Shown piece after piece: positions 26,301 to 38,549 of a stretch of 64,000 bases of DNA. The stretch's first letter is position 1. The number at the start of each line of letters is the position of its first letter. A model generated the notes under the pieces. That model saw nothing but the letters and a program-made list of their open reading frames with translations, was not told the DNA's origin and searched no databases. Where the stretch lies: NCBI GenBank assembly GCA_031769625.1, contig JAUIMM010000699.1, positions 62,001 through 126,000 of the forward strand. The letters are read 5' to 3'. Source of the DNA: Taudactylus pleione. Its lineage: Eukaryota > Chordata > Amphibia > Anura > Myobatrachidae. The translations under genes and the position numbers were made by a program.

Positions 26301-27205
26301 CAATGAAAACAACAAAAGCGCATACTTTGTGATATCTCCTCTTGTTGCAAACACAGACAGCTCAAAATTTCACTGGATGTGTTGAAGACCAAGACCCACA
26401 AATGTGATGTGAAATGGTTTTTCTCCCATGTTGCGTTTAAGAGAAAACAGCAAATGCAAGTTTTAGGCCAAAATGCATTGAAAGCAATGGAAATAACAAA
26501 AGTTCAAACTTTGTGATATCTCCTCTTGTAGCAAACACAGACAGCTCAAAATTTCACTGGATGTGTTGAAGACCAAAACCCACAAATGTGATGTGAAATG
26601 GTTTTTCTCCCATGTTGCGTTTAAGAGAAAACAGCAAATGCAAGTTTTAGGCAAAAATGCATTGAAAGCAATGGAAATAATAAAAGCGTATACTTTGTGA
26701 TATCTCCTCTTGTAGCAAACACAGACAGCTCAAAATTTCACTGGATGTGTTGAAGACCAAGACCCACAAATGTGATGTGAAATGGTTTTTCTCCCATGTT
26801 GCGTTTAAAAGAAAACAGCAAATGCACGTTTTAGGCCAAAATGCATTGAAAGCAATGGAAACACAAAAGCGCATACTTTGTGTTATCTCCTCTTGTAGCA
26901 AACACAGACAGCTCAAAATTTCACTGGATGTGTTGAAGACCAAAACCCACAAATGTGATGTGAAATGGTTTTTCTCCCATGTTGCGTTTAAGAGAAAACA
27001 GCAAATGCACGTTTTAGGCCAAAATGCATTGAAAGCAATGGAAACACAAAAGCGCATACTTTGTGTTATCTCCTCTTGTAGCAAACACAGACAGCTCAAA
27101 ATTTCACTGGATGTGTTGAAGACAAAAACCCACAAATGTGATGTGAAATCGTTTTTCTCCCATGTTGCGTTTAAGAGAAAACAGCAAATGCAAGTTATGT
27201 GCCAA

Positions 27206-30200
27206 AATGCATTGAAAGCAATGGAAATAACAAAAGCGCATACTTTGTGATATCTCCTCTTGTAGCAAACACAGACAGCTCAAAATTTCACTGGATGTGT
27301 TGAAGACCAAGACCCACAAATGTGATGTGAAATGGTTTTTCTCCCATGTTGCGTTTAAGAGAAAACAGCAAATGCTTGTTTTATACCAAAATGTATTGAA
27401 AGCAATGAAAACAACAAAATTGCATACTTTGTGATATCTCCTCTTGTAGCAAACACAGACAGCTCAAAATTTCACTGGATGTGTTGAAGACCAAAACCCA
27501 CAAATGTGATGTGAAATGGTTTTTCTCCCATGTTGCGTTTAAGAGAAAACAGCAAATGCAAGTTTTAGGCCAAAATGCATTGAAAGCAATGGAAATAACA
27601 AAAGCGCATACTTTGTGATATCTCCTCTTGTAGCAAACACAGACAGCTCAAAATGTCACTGGATGTGTTGAAGACCAAGACCCACAAATGTGATGTGAAT
27701 TGGTTTTTCTCCCATGTTGCGTTTAAGAGAAAACAGCAAATGCTTGTTTTATGCCAAAATGCATTGAAAGCAATGAAAACAACAAAAGCGCATACTTTGT
27801 GATATCTCCTCTTGTAGCAAACACAGACAGCTCAAAATTTCACTGGATGTGTTGAAGACCAAAACCCACAAATGTGATGTGAAATGGTTTTTCTCCCATG
27901 TTGCGTTTAAGAGAAAACAGCAAATGCACGTTTTAGGCCAAAATGCATGAAAGCAATGGAAACACAAAAGCGCATACTTTGTGTTATCTCCTCTTGTAGC
28001 AAACACAGACAGCACAAAATTTCACTGGATGTGTTGAAGACCAAGACCCACAAATGTGATGTGAAATGGTTTTTCTCCCATGTTGCGTTTAAGAGAAAAC
28101 AGCAAATGCACGTTTTAGGCCAAAATGCATGAAAGCAATGGAAACACAAAAGCGCATACTTTGTGTTATCTCCTCTTGTAGCAAACACAGACAGCACAAA
28201 ATTTCACTGGATGTGTTGAAGACCAAGACCCACAAATGTGATGTGAAATGGTTTTTCTCCCATGTTGCGTTTAAGAGAAAACAGCAAATGCAAGTTTTAG
28301 GCCAAAATGCATTGAAAGCAATGGAAATAACAAAAGCGCATACTTTGTGATATCTCCTCTTGTAGCAAACACAGACAGCTCAAAATTTCACTGGATGTGT
28401 TGAAGACCAAAACCCACAAATGTGATGTGAAATCGTTTTTCTCCCATGTTGCATTTAAGAGAAAACAGCAAATGCAAGTTTTATGCCAAAATGCATTGAA
28501 AGCAATGGAAACAACAAAAGCGCATACTTTGTGATATCTCCTCTTGTAGCAAACACAGACAGCTCAAAATGTCACTGGATGTGTTGAAGACCAAGACCCA
28601 CAAATGTGATGTGAAATGGTTTTTCTCCCATGTTGCGTTTAAGAGAAAACAGCAAATGCACGTTTTAGGCCAAAATGCATTGAAAGCAATGGAAACAACA
28701 AAAGCGCATACTTTGTGTTATCTCCTCTTGTAGCAAACACAGACAGCTCAAAATTTCACTGGATGTGTTGAAGACCAAAACCCACAAATGTGATGTGAAA
28801 TGGTTTTTCTCCCATGCTGCGTTTAAGAGAAAACAGCAAATGCAAGTTTTAGGGCAAAATGCATTGAAAGCAATGGAAATAACAAAAGCGCATACTTTGT
28901 GTTATCTCCTCTTGTAGCAAACACAGACAGCTCAAAATTTCACTGGATGTGTTGAAGACCAAAACCCACAAATGTGATGTGAAATGGTTTTTCTCCCATG
29001 CTGCGTTTAAGAGAAAACAGCAAATGCAAGTTTTAGGCCAAAATGAATTGAAAGCAATGGAAATAACAAAAGCGCATACTTTGTGATATCTCCTCTTGTA
29101 ACAAACACAGACAGCTCAAAATTTCACTGGATGTGTTGAAGACCAAGACCCACAAATGTGATGTGAAATGGTTTTTCTCCCATGTTGCGTTTAAGAGAAA
29201 ACAGCAAATGCAAGTTTTAGGCAAAAATGCATTGAAAGCAATGGAAATAACAAAAGTTCAAACTTTGTGATATCTCCTCTTGTAGCAAACACAGACAGAT
29301 CAAAATTTCACTGGATGTGTTGAAGACCAAGACCCACAAATGTGATGTGAAATGGTTTTTCTCCCATGTTGCATTTAAGAGAAAACAGCAAATGCACGTT
29401 TTAGGCCAAAATGCATTGAAAGCAATGAAAACAACAAAAGCGCATACTTTGTGATATCTCCTCTTGTAGCAAACACAGACAGCTCAAAATTTCACTGGAT
29501 GTGTTGAAGACCAAGACCCACAAATGTGATGTGAAATGGTTTTTCTCCCATGTTGCATTTAAGAGAAAACAGCAAATGCACGTTTTAGGCCAAAATGCAT
29601 TGAAAGCAATGGAAATAACAAAAGCGCATACTTTGTGATATCTCCTCTTGTAGCAAACACAGAAAAGCTCAAAATTTCACTGGATGTGTTGAAGACCAAA
29701 ACCCACAAATGTGATGTGAAATGGTTTTTCTCCCATGCTGCGTTTAAGAGAAAACAGCAAATGCACGTTTTAGGCCAAAATGCATTGAAAGCAATGGAAA
29801 CACAAAAGCGCATACTTTGTGTTATCTCCTCTTGTAGCAAACACAGACAGCTCAAAATTTCACTGGATGTGTTGAAGACCAAAACCCACAAATGTGATGT
29901 GAAATGGTTTTTCTCCCATGTTGCATTTAAGAGAAAACAGCAAATGCAAGTTTTAGGCCAAAATGCATTGAAAGCAATGGAAATAACAAAAGCGCATACT
30001 TTGTGATATCTCCTCTTGTAGCAAACACAGACAGCTCAAAATGTCACTGGATGTGTTGAAGACCAAGACCCACAAATGTGATGTGAATTGGTTTTTCTCC
30101 CATGTTGCGTTTAAGAGAAAACAGCAAATGCTTGTTTTATGCCAAAATGCATTGAAAGCAATGAAAACAACAAAAGCGCATACTTTGTGATATCTCCTCT

Positions 30201-30701
30201 TGTAGCAAACACAGACAGCTCAAAATTTCACTGGATGTGTTGAAGACCAAAACCCACAAATGTGATGTGAAATGGTTTTTCTCCCTCCCATGTTGCGTTT
30301 AAGAGAAAACAGCAAATGCACGTTTTAGGCCAAAATGCATGAAAGCAATGGAAACACAAAAGCGCATACTTTGTGTTATCTCCTCTTGTAGCAAACACAG
30401 AAAACCTCAAAATTTCACTGGATGTGTTGAAGACCAAAACCCACAAATGTGATGTGAAATGGTTTTTCTCCCATGTTGCGTTTAAGAGAAAACAGCAAAT
30501 GCAAGTTTTAGGCCAAAATGCATTGAAAGCAATGGAAATAACAAAAGTTCAAACTTTGTGATATCTCCTCTTGTAGCAAGCACAGACAGCTCAAAATTTC
30601 ACTGGTTGTGTAAAAAGACCAAGACCCACAAATGTGATGTGAAATTGTTTTTCTCCCATGTTGTGTTTAAGAGAAAACAGCAAATGCAAGTTTTAGGCCA
30701 A
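27206..30701 (+). repeat. 19-monomer HOR unit, copy 1 (3496 bp)
   Basis: Every marker recurs exactly 3496 bp later: the degenerate ataccaaaatgtattg at about 27384, the two consecutive atgcatgaaag monomers, two gctgcg monomers, tgtaacaaac, cagatc, the 4-bp insertion ctccctccc at 30281 and ggttgtgtaaaaag at 30604. Deletions and insertions cancel, so the unit is exactly 19 x 184 bp. It directly abuts the second copy. Confidence 0.88.
30281..30289 (+). repeat. 4-bp insertion ctccctccc, HOR marker
   Basis: The sequence ctccc of the T/C tract is duplicated with a 4-bp gain. The same insertion is found at 33777, 37644, 42063 and 48870 and nowhere else that I saw, always three monomers after a gaattgg or gcttg type. 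Five copies from one event trace the spread of this HOR segment through domain D. Confidence 0.9.
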
Positions 30702-33700
30702 AATGCATTGAAAGCAATGGAAATAACAAAAGCGCATACTTTGTGATATCTCCTCTTGTAGCAAGCACAGACAGCTCAAAATTTCACTGGATGTGTTGAA
30801 GACCAAGACCCACAAATGTGATGTGAAATGGTTTTTCTCCCATGTTGCGTTTAAGAGAAAACAGCAAATGCTTGTTTTATACCAAAATGTATTGAAAGCA
30901 ATGAAAACAACAAAATTGCATACTTTGTGATATCTCCTCTTGTAGCAAACACAGACAGCTCAAAATTTCACTGGATGTGTTGAAGACCAAAACCCACAAA
31001 TGTGATGTGAAATGGTTTTTCTCCCATGTTGCGTTTAAGAGAAAACAGCAAATGCAAGTTTTAGGCCAAAATGCATTGAAAGCAATGGAAATAACAAAAG
31101 CGCATACTTTGTGATATCTCCTCTTGTAGCAACCACAGACAGCTCAAAATGTCCCTGGATGTGTTGAAGACCAAGACCCACAAATGTGATGTGAATTGGT
31201 TTTTCTCCCATGTTGCGTTTAAGAGAAAACAGCAAATGCTTGTTTTATGCCAAAATGCATTGAAAGCAATGAAAACAACAAAAGCGCATACTTTGTGATA
31301 TCTCCTCTTGTAGCAAACACAGACAGCTCAAAATTTCACTGGATGTGTTGAAGACCAAAACCCACAAATGTGATGTGAAATGGTTTTTCTCCCATGTTGC
31401 GTTTAAGAGAAAACAGCAAATGCACGTTTTAGGCCAAAATGCATGAAAGCAATGGAAACACAAAAGCGCATACTTTGTGTTATCTCCTCTTGTAGCAAAC
31501 ACAGACAGCACAAAATTTCACTGGATGTGTTGAAGACCAAGACCCACAAATGTGATGTGAAATGGTTTTTCTCCCATGTTGCGTTTAAGAGAAAACAGCA
31601 AATGCACGTTTTAGGCCAAAATGCATGAAAGCAATGGAAACACAAAAGCGCATACTTTGTGTTATCTCCTCTTGTAGCAAACACAGACAGCACAAAATTT
31701 CACTGGATGTGTTGAAGACCAAGACCCACAAATGTGATGTGAAATGGTTTTTCTCCCATGTTGCGTTTAAGAGAAAACAGCAAATGCAAGTTTTAGGCCA
31801 AAATGCATTGAAAGCAATGGAAATAACAAAAGCGCATACTTTGTGATATCTCCTCTTGTAGCAAACACAGACAGCTCAAAATTTCACTGGATGTGTTGAA
31901 GACCAAAACCCACAAATGGGATGTGAAATCGTTTTTCTCCCATGTTGCATTTAAGAGAAAACAGCAAATGCAAGTTTTATGCCAAAATGCATTGAAAGCA
32001 ATGGAAACAACAAAAGCGCATACTTTGTGATATCTCCTCTTGTAGCAAACACAGACAGCTCAAAATGTCACTGGATGTGTTGAAGACCAAGACCCACAAA
32101 TGTGATGTGAAATGGTTTTTCTCCCATGTTGCGTTTAAGAGAAAACAGCAAATGCACGTTTTAGGCCAAAATGCATTGAAAGCAATGGAAACAACAAAAG
32201 CGCATACTTTGTGTTATCTCCTCTTGTAGCAAACACAGACAGCTCAAAATTTCACTGGATGTGTTGAAGACCAAAACCCACAAATGTGATGTGAAATGGT
32301 TTTTCTCCCATGCTGCGTTTAAGAGAAAACAGCAAATGCAAGTTTTAGGGCAAAATGCATTGAAAGCAATGGAAATAACAAAAGCGCATACTTTGTGTTA
32401 TCTCCTCTTGTAGCAAACACAGACAGCTCAAAATTTCACTGGATGTGTTGAAGACCAAAACCCACAAATGTGATGTGAAATGGTTTTTCTCCCATGCTGC
32501 GTTTAAGAGAAAACAGCAAATGCAAGTTTTAGGCCAAAATGAATTGAAAGCAATGGAAATAACAAAAGCGCATACTTTGTGATATCTCCTCTTGTAACAA
32601 ACACAGACAGCTCAAAATTTCACTGGATGTGTTGAAGACCAAGACCCACAAATGTGATGTGAAATGGTTTTTCTCCCATGTTGCGTTTAAGAGAAAACAG
32701 CAAATGCAAGTTTTAGGCAAAAATGCATTGAAAGCAATGGAAATAACAAAAGTTCAAACTTTGTGATATCTCCTCTTGTAGCAAACACAGACAGATCAAA
32801 ATTTCACTGGATGTGTTGAAGACCAAGACCCACAAATGTGATGTGAAATGGTTTTTCTCCCATGTTGCATTTAAGAGAAAACAGCAAATGCACGTTTTAG
32901 GCCAAAATGCATTGAAAGCAATGAAAACAACAAAAGCGCATACTTTGTGATATCTCCTCTTGTAGCAAACACAGACAGCTCAAAATTTCACTGGATGTGT
33001 TGAAGACCAAGACCCACAAATGTGATGTGAAATGGTTTTTCTCCCATGTTGCATTTAAGAGAAAACAGCAAATGCAAGTTTTAGGCCAAAATGCATTGAA
33101 AGCAATGGAAATAACAAAAGCGCATACTTTGTGATATCTCCTCTTGTAGCAAACACAGAAAAGCTCAAAATTTCACTGGATGTGTTGAAGACCAAAACCC
33201 ACAAATGTGATGTGAAATCGTTTTTCTCCCATGCTGCGTTTAAGAGAAAACAGCAAATGCACGTTTTAGGCCAAAATGCATTGAAAGCAATGGAAACACA
33301 AAAGCGCATACTTTGTGTTATCTCCTCTTGTAGCAAACACAGACAGCTCAAAATTTCACTGGATGTGTTGAAGACCAAAACCCACAAATGTGATGTGAAA
33401 TGGTTTTTCTCCCATGTTGCATTTAAGAGAAAACAGCAAATGCAAGTTTTAGGCCAAAATGCATTGAAAGCAATGGAAATAACAAAAGCGCATACTTTGT
33501 GATATCTCCTCTTGTAGCAAACACAGACAGCTCAAAATGTCACTGGATGTGTTGAAGACCAAGACCCACAAATGTGATGTGAATTGGTTTTTCTCCCATG
33601 TTGCGTTTAAGAGAAAACAGCAAATGCTTGTTTTATGCCAAAATGCATTGAAAGCAATGAAAACAACAAAAGCGCATACTTTGTGATATCTCCTCTTGTA

Positions 33701-34197
33701 GCAAACACAGACAGCTCAAAATTTCACTGGATGTGTTGAAGACCAAAACCCACAAATGTGATGTGAAATGGTTTTTCTCCCTCCCATGTTGCGTTTAAGA
33801 GAAAACAGCAAATGCACGTTTTAGGCCAAAATGCATGAAAGCAATGGAAACACAAAAGCGCATACTTTGTGTTATCTCCTCTTGTAGCAAACACAGAAAA
33901 GCTCAAAATTTCACTGGATGTGTTGAAGACCAAAACCCACAAATGTGATGTGAAATGGTTTTTCTCCCATGTTGCGTTTAAGAGAAAACAGCAAATGCAA
34001 GTTTTAGGCCAAAATGCATTGAAAGCAATGGAAATAACAAAAGTTCAAACTTTGTGATATCTCCTCTTGTAGCAAGCACAGACAGCTCAAAATTTCACTG
34101 GTTGTGTAAAAAGACCAAGACCCACAAATGTGATGTGAAATTGTTTTTCTCCCATGTTGTGTTTAAGAGAAAACAGCAAATGCAAGTTTTAGGCCAA
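30702..34197 (+). repeat. 19-monomer HOR unit, copy 2 (3496 bp)
   Basis: This is the tandem duplicate of 27206-30701 with the same length. Differences spotted by eye are few: caagcac against caaacac near 30766, caaccacag near 31133, gtccctgg near 31153, aaatggg near 31919, gcaag against gcacg near 33073, gaaatcg against gaaatgg near 33218, and aaaagctc against aaaacctc near 33899. That is well above 99% identity, which marks it as one of the youngest events in the window. Confidence 0.88.
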
Positions 34198-37100
34198 AAT
34201 GCATTGAAAGCAATGGAAATAACAAAAGCGCATACTTTGTGATATCTCCTCTTGTAGCAAACACAGACAGCTCAAAATTTCACTGGATGTGTTGAAGACC
34301 AAAACCCACAAATGTGATGTGAAATCGTTTTTCTCCCATGTTGCATTTAAGAGAAAACAGCAAATGCAAGTTTTATGCCAAAATGCATTGAAAGCAATGG
34401 AAACAACAAAAGCGCATACTTTGTGATATCTCCTCTTGTAGCAAACACAGACAGCTCAAAATGTCACTGGATGTGTTGAAGACCAAGACCCACAAATGTG
34501 ATGTGAAATGGTTTTTCTCCCATGTTGCGTTTAAGAGAAAACAGCAAATGCACGTTTTAGGCCAAAATGCATTGAAAGCAATGGAAACAACAAAAGCGCA
34601 TACTTTGTGTTATCTCCTCTTGTAGCAAACACAGACAGCTCAAAATTTCACTGGATGTGTTGAAGACCAAAACCCACAAATGTGATGTGAAATGGTTTTT
34701 CTCCCATGCTGCGTTTAAGAGAAAACAGCAAATGCAAGTTTTAGGGCAAAATGCATTGAAAGCAATGGAAATAACAAAAGCGCATACTTTGTGTTATCTC
34801 CTCTTGTAGCAAACACAGACAGCTCAAAATTTCACTGGATGTGTTGAAGACCAAAACCCACAAATGTGATGTGAAATGGTTTTTCTCCCATGCTGCGTTT
34901 AAGAGAAAACAGCAAATGCAAGTTTTAGGCCAAAATGCATTGAAAGCAATGGAAATAACAAAAGCGCATACTTTGTGATATCTCCTCTTGTAACAAACAC
35001 AGACAGCTCAAAATTTCACTGGATGTGTTGAAGACCAAGACCCACAAATGTGATGTGAAATGGTTTTTCTCCCATGTTGCGTTTAAGAGAAAACAGCAAA
35101 TGCAAGTTTTAGGCCAAAATGCATTGAAAGCAATGGAAATAACAAAAGTTCAAACTTTGTGATATCTCCTCTTGTAGCAAACACAGACAGATCAAAATTT
35201 CACTGGATGTGTTGAAGACCAAGACCCACAAATGTGATGTGAAATGGTTTTTCTCCCATGTTGCATTTAAGAGAAAACAGCAAATGCACGTTTTAGGCCA
35301 AAATGCATTGAAAGCAATGAAAACAAAAAAAGCGCATACTTTGTGATATCTCCTCTTGTAGCAAACACAGACAGCTCAAAATTTCACTGGATGTGTTGAA
35401 GACCAAGACCCACAAATGTGATGTGAAATGGTTTTTCTCCCATGTTGCATTTAAGAGAAAACAGCAAATGCACATTTTAGGCCAAAATGCATTGAAAGCA
35501 ATGGAAACACAAAAGCGCATACTTTGTGTTATCTCCTCTTGTAGCAAACACAGACAGCTCAAAATTTCACTGGATGTGTTGAAGACCAAAACCCACAAAT
35601 GTGATGTGAAATCGTTTTTCTCCCATGTTGCATTTAAGAGAAAACAGCAAATGCAAGTTTTATGCCAAAATGCATTGAAAGCAATGGAAACAACAAAAGC
35701 GCATACTTTGTGATATCTCCTCTTGTAGCAAACACAGACAGCTCAAAATGTCACTGGATGTGTTGAAGACCAAAACCCACAAATGTGATGTGAAATCGTT
35801 TTTCTCCCATGTTGCATTTAAGAGAAAACAGCAAATGCAAGTTTTATGCCAAAATGCATTGAAAGCAATGGAAACAACAAAAGCGCATACTTTGTGATAT
35901 CTCCTCTTGTAGCAAACACAGACAGCTCAAAATGTCACTGGATGTGTTGAAGACCAAGACCCACAAATGTGATGTGAAATGGTTTTTCTCCCATGTTGCG
36001 TTTAAGAGAAAACAGCAAATGCACGTTTTAGGCCAAAATGCATTGAAAGCAATGGAAACAACAAAAGCGCATACATTGTGTTATCTCCTCTTGTAGCAAA
36101 CACAGACAGCTCAAAATTTCACTGGATGTGTTGAAGACCAAAACCCACAAATGTGATGTGAAATGGTTTTTCTCCCATGCTGCGTTTAAGAGAAAACAGC
36201 AAATGCAAGTTTTAGGGCAAAATGCATTGAAAGCAATGGAAATAACAAAAGCGCATACTTTGTGTTATCTCCTCTTGTAGCAAACACAGACAGCTCAAAA
36301 TTTCACTGGATGTGTTGAAGACCAAAACCCACAAATGTGATGTGAAATGGTTTTTCTCCCATGCTGCGTTTAAGAGAAAACAGCAAATGCAAGTTTTAGG
36401 CCAAAATGAATTGAAAGCAATGGAAATAACAAAAGCGCATACTTTGTGATATCTCCTCTTGTAACAAACACAGACAGCTCAAAATTTCACTGGATGTGTT
36501 GAAGACCAAGACCCACAAATGTGATGTGAAATGGTTTTTCTCCCATGTTGCGTTTAAGAGAAAACAGCAAATGCAAGTTTTAGGCAAAAATGCATTGAAA
36601 GCAATGGAAATAACAAAAGTTCAATCTTTGTGATATCTCCTCTTGTAGCAAACACAGACAGATCAAAATTTCACTGGATGTGTTGAAGACCAAGACCCAC
36701 AAATGTGATGTGAAATGGTTTTTCTCCCATGTTGCATTTAAGAGAAAACAGCAAATGCACGTTTTAGGCCAAAATGCATTGAAAGCAATGAAAACAACAA
36801 AAGCGCATACTTTGTGATATCTCCTCTTGTAGCAAACACAGACAGCTCAAAATTTCACTGGATGTGTTGAAGACCAAGACCCACAAATGTGATGTGAAAT
36901 GGTTTTTCTCCCATGTTGCATTTAAGAGAAAACAGCAAATGCAAGTTTTAGGCCAAAATGCATTGAAAGCAATGAAAACAACAAAAGCGCATACTTTGTG
37001 ATATCTCCTCTTGTAGCAAACACAGAAAAGCTCAAAATTTCACTGGATGTGTTGAAGACCAAAACCCACAAATGTGATGTGAAATGGTTTTTCTCCCATG

Positions 37101-37250
37101 CTGCGTTTAAGAGAAAACAGCAAATGCACGTTTTAGGCCAAAATGCATTGAAAGCAATGGAAACACAAAAGCGCATACTTTGTGTTATCTCCTCTTGTAG
37201 CAAACACAGACAGCTCAAAATTTCACTGGATGTGTTGAAGACCAAAACCC
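34100..37250 (+). repeat. 20-monomer HOR segment, duplicated at 37783-40933 (offset 3683 bp)
   Basis: Markers ggttgtgtaaaaag (34100 and 37783), the gaaatcg and gcattt monomers, gttttagggc, tgtaacaaac, cagatc, and cacattttaggcc recur at 3683 bp, or 20 monomers plus 3 bp. The first part is also an offset copy (about 2396 bp) of 31850 onward, so this segment is a rearranged derivative of the 19-monomer unit. Copies diverge after about 37250 and 40933. Confidence 0.72.
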
Positions 37251-38549
37251 ACAAATGTGATGTGAAATGGTTTTTCTCCCATGTTGCATTTAAGAGAAAA
37301 CAGCAAATGCAAGTTTTAGGCCAAAATGCATTGAAAGCAATGGAAATAACAAAAGCGCATACTTTGTGATATCTCCTCTTGTAGCAAACACAGACAGCTC
37401 AAAATGTCACTGGATGTGTTGAAGACCAAGACCCACAAATGTGATGTGAATTGGTTTTTCTCCCATGTTGCGTTTAAGAGAAAACAGCAAATGCTTGTTT
37501 TATGCCAAAATGCATTGAAAGCAATGAAAACAACAAAAGCGCATACTTTGTGATATCTCCTCTTGTAGCAAACACAGACAGCTCAAAATTTCACTGGATG
37601 TGTTGAAGACCAAAAATAACAAATGTGATGTGAAATGGTTTTTCTCCCTCCCATGTTGCGTTTAAGAGAAAACAGCAAATGCACGTTTTAGGCCAAAATG
37701 CATTGAAAGCAATGGAAACACAAAAGCGCATACTTTGTGTTATCTCCTCTTGTAGCAAGCACAGACAGCTCAAAATTTCACTGGTTGTGTAAAAAGACCA
37801 AGACCCACAAATGTGATGTGAAATTGTTTTTCTCCCATGTTGTGTTTAAGAGAAAACAGCAAATGCAAGTTTTAGGCCAAAATGCATTGAAAGCAATGGA
37901 AATAACAAAAGCGCATACTTTGTGATATCTCCTCTTGTAGCAAACACAGACAGCTCAAAATTTCACTGGATGTGTTGAAGACCAAAACCCACAAATGTGA
38001 TGTGAAATCGTTTTTCTCCCATGTTGCATTTAAGAGAAAACAGCAAATGCAAGTTTTATGCCAAAATGCATTGAAAGCAATGGAAACAACAAAAGCGCAT
38101 ACTTTGTGATATCTCCTCTTGTAGCAAACACAGACAGCTCAAAATGTCACTGGATGTGTTGAAGACCAAGACCCACAAATGTGATGTGAAATGGTTTTTC
38201 TCCCATGTTGCGTTTAAGAGAAAACAGCAAATGCACGTTTTAGGCCAAAATGCATTGAAAGCAATGGAAACAACAAAAGCGCATACTTTGTGTTATCTCC
38301 TCTTGTAGCAAACACAGACAGCTCAAAATTTCACTGGATGTGTTGAAGACCAAAACCCACAAATGTGATGTGAAATGGTTTTTCTCCCATGCTGCGTTTA
38401 AGAGAAAACAGCAAATGCAAGTTTTAGGGCAAAATGCATTGAAAGCAATGGAAATAACAAAAGCGCATACTTTGTGTTATCTCCTCTTGTAGCAAACACA
38501 GACAGCTCAAAATTTCACTGGATGTGTTGAAGACCAAAACCCACAAATG

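Larger units (their letters stand above)
15822..27205 (+). repeat. Satellite domain C: about 62 monomers, nested HORs
   Basis: The repertoire changes to 183-bp ggaaacac monomers, ggaaataataaaag, gcaagttatatgcc or gcaagttatatggc followed by atgcatag, agttcaaac, and tgttgcaaac. The block with gtaatgg, aacgcagac and aaatatgatg is a good ruler: it sits at about 15276 (just before the border), 17478, 18764, 21702, 24457 and 25926, spacings of 12, 7, 16, 15 and 8 monomers. Fragments of one ancestral unit therefore recur with different numbers of monomers lost or gained. Offsets of 3488 bp (19 monomers) and 2939 bp (16 monomers) cover most of the domain. The longest artefactual open frames in the window (177 codons) lie here. 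Confidence 0.82.

Noticed and set aside
26747..27250. Open frame of 167 codons on the plus strand
   Set aside because: It is opened by two successive 183-bp monomers. Neighbouring 184-bp copies break it, and no promoter, intron or distinct composition sets it apart.
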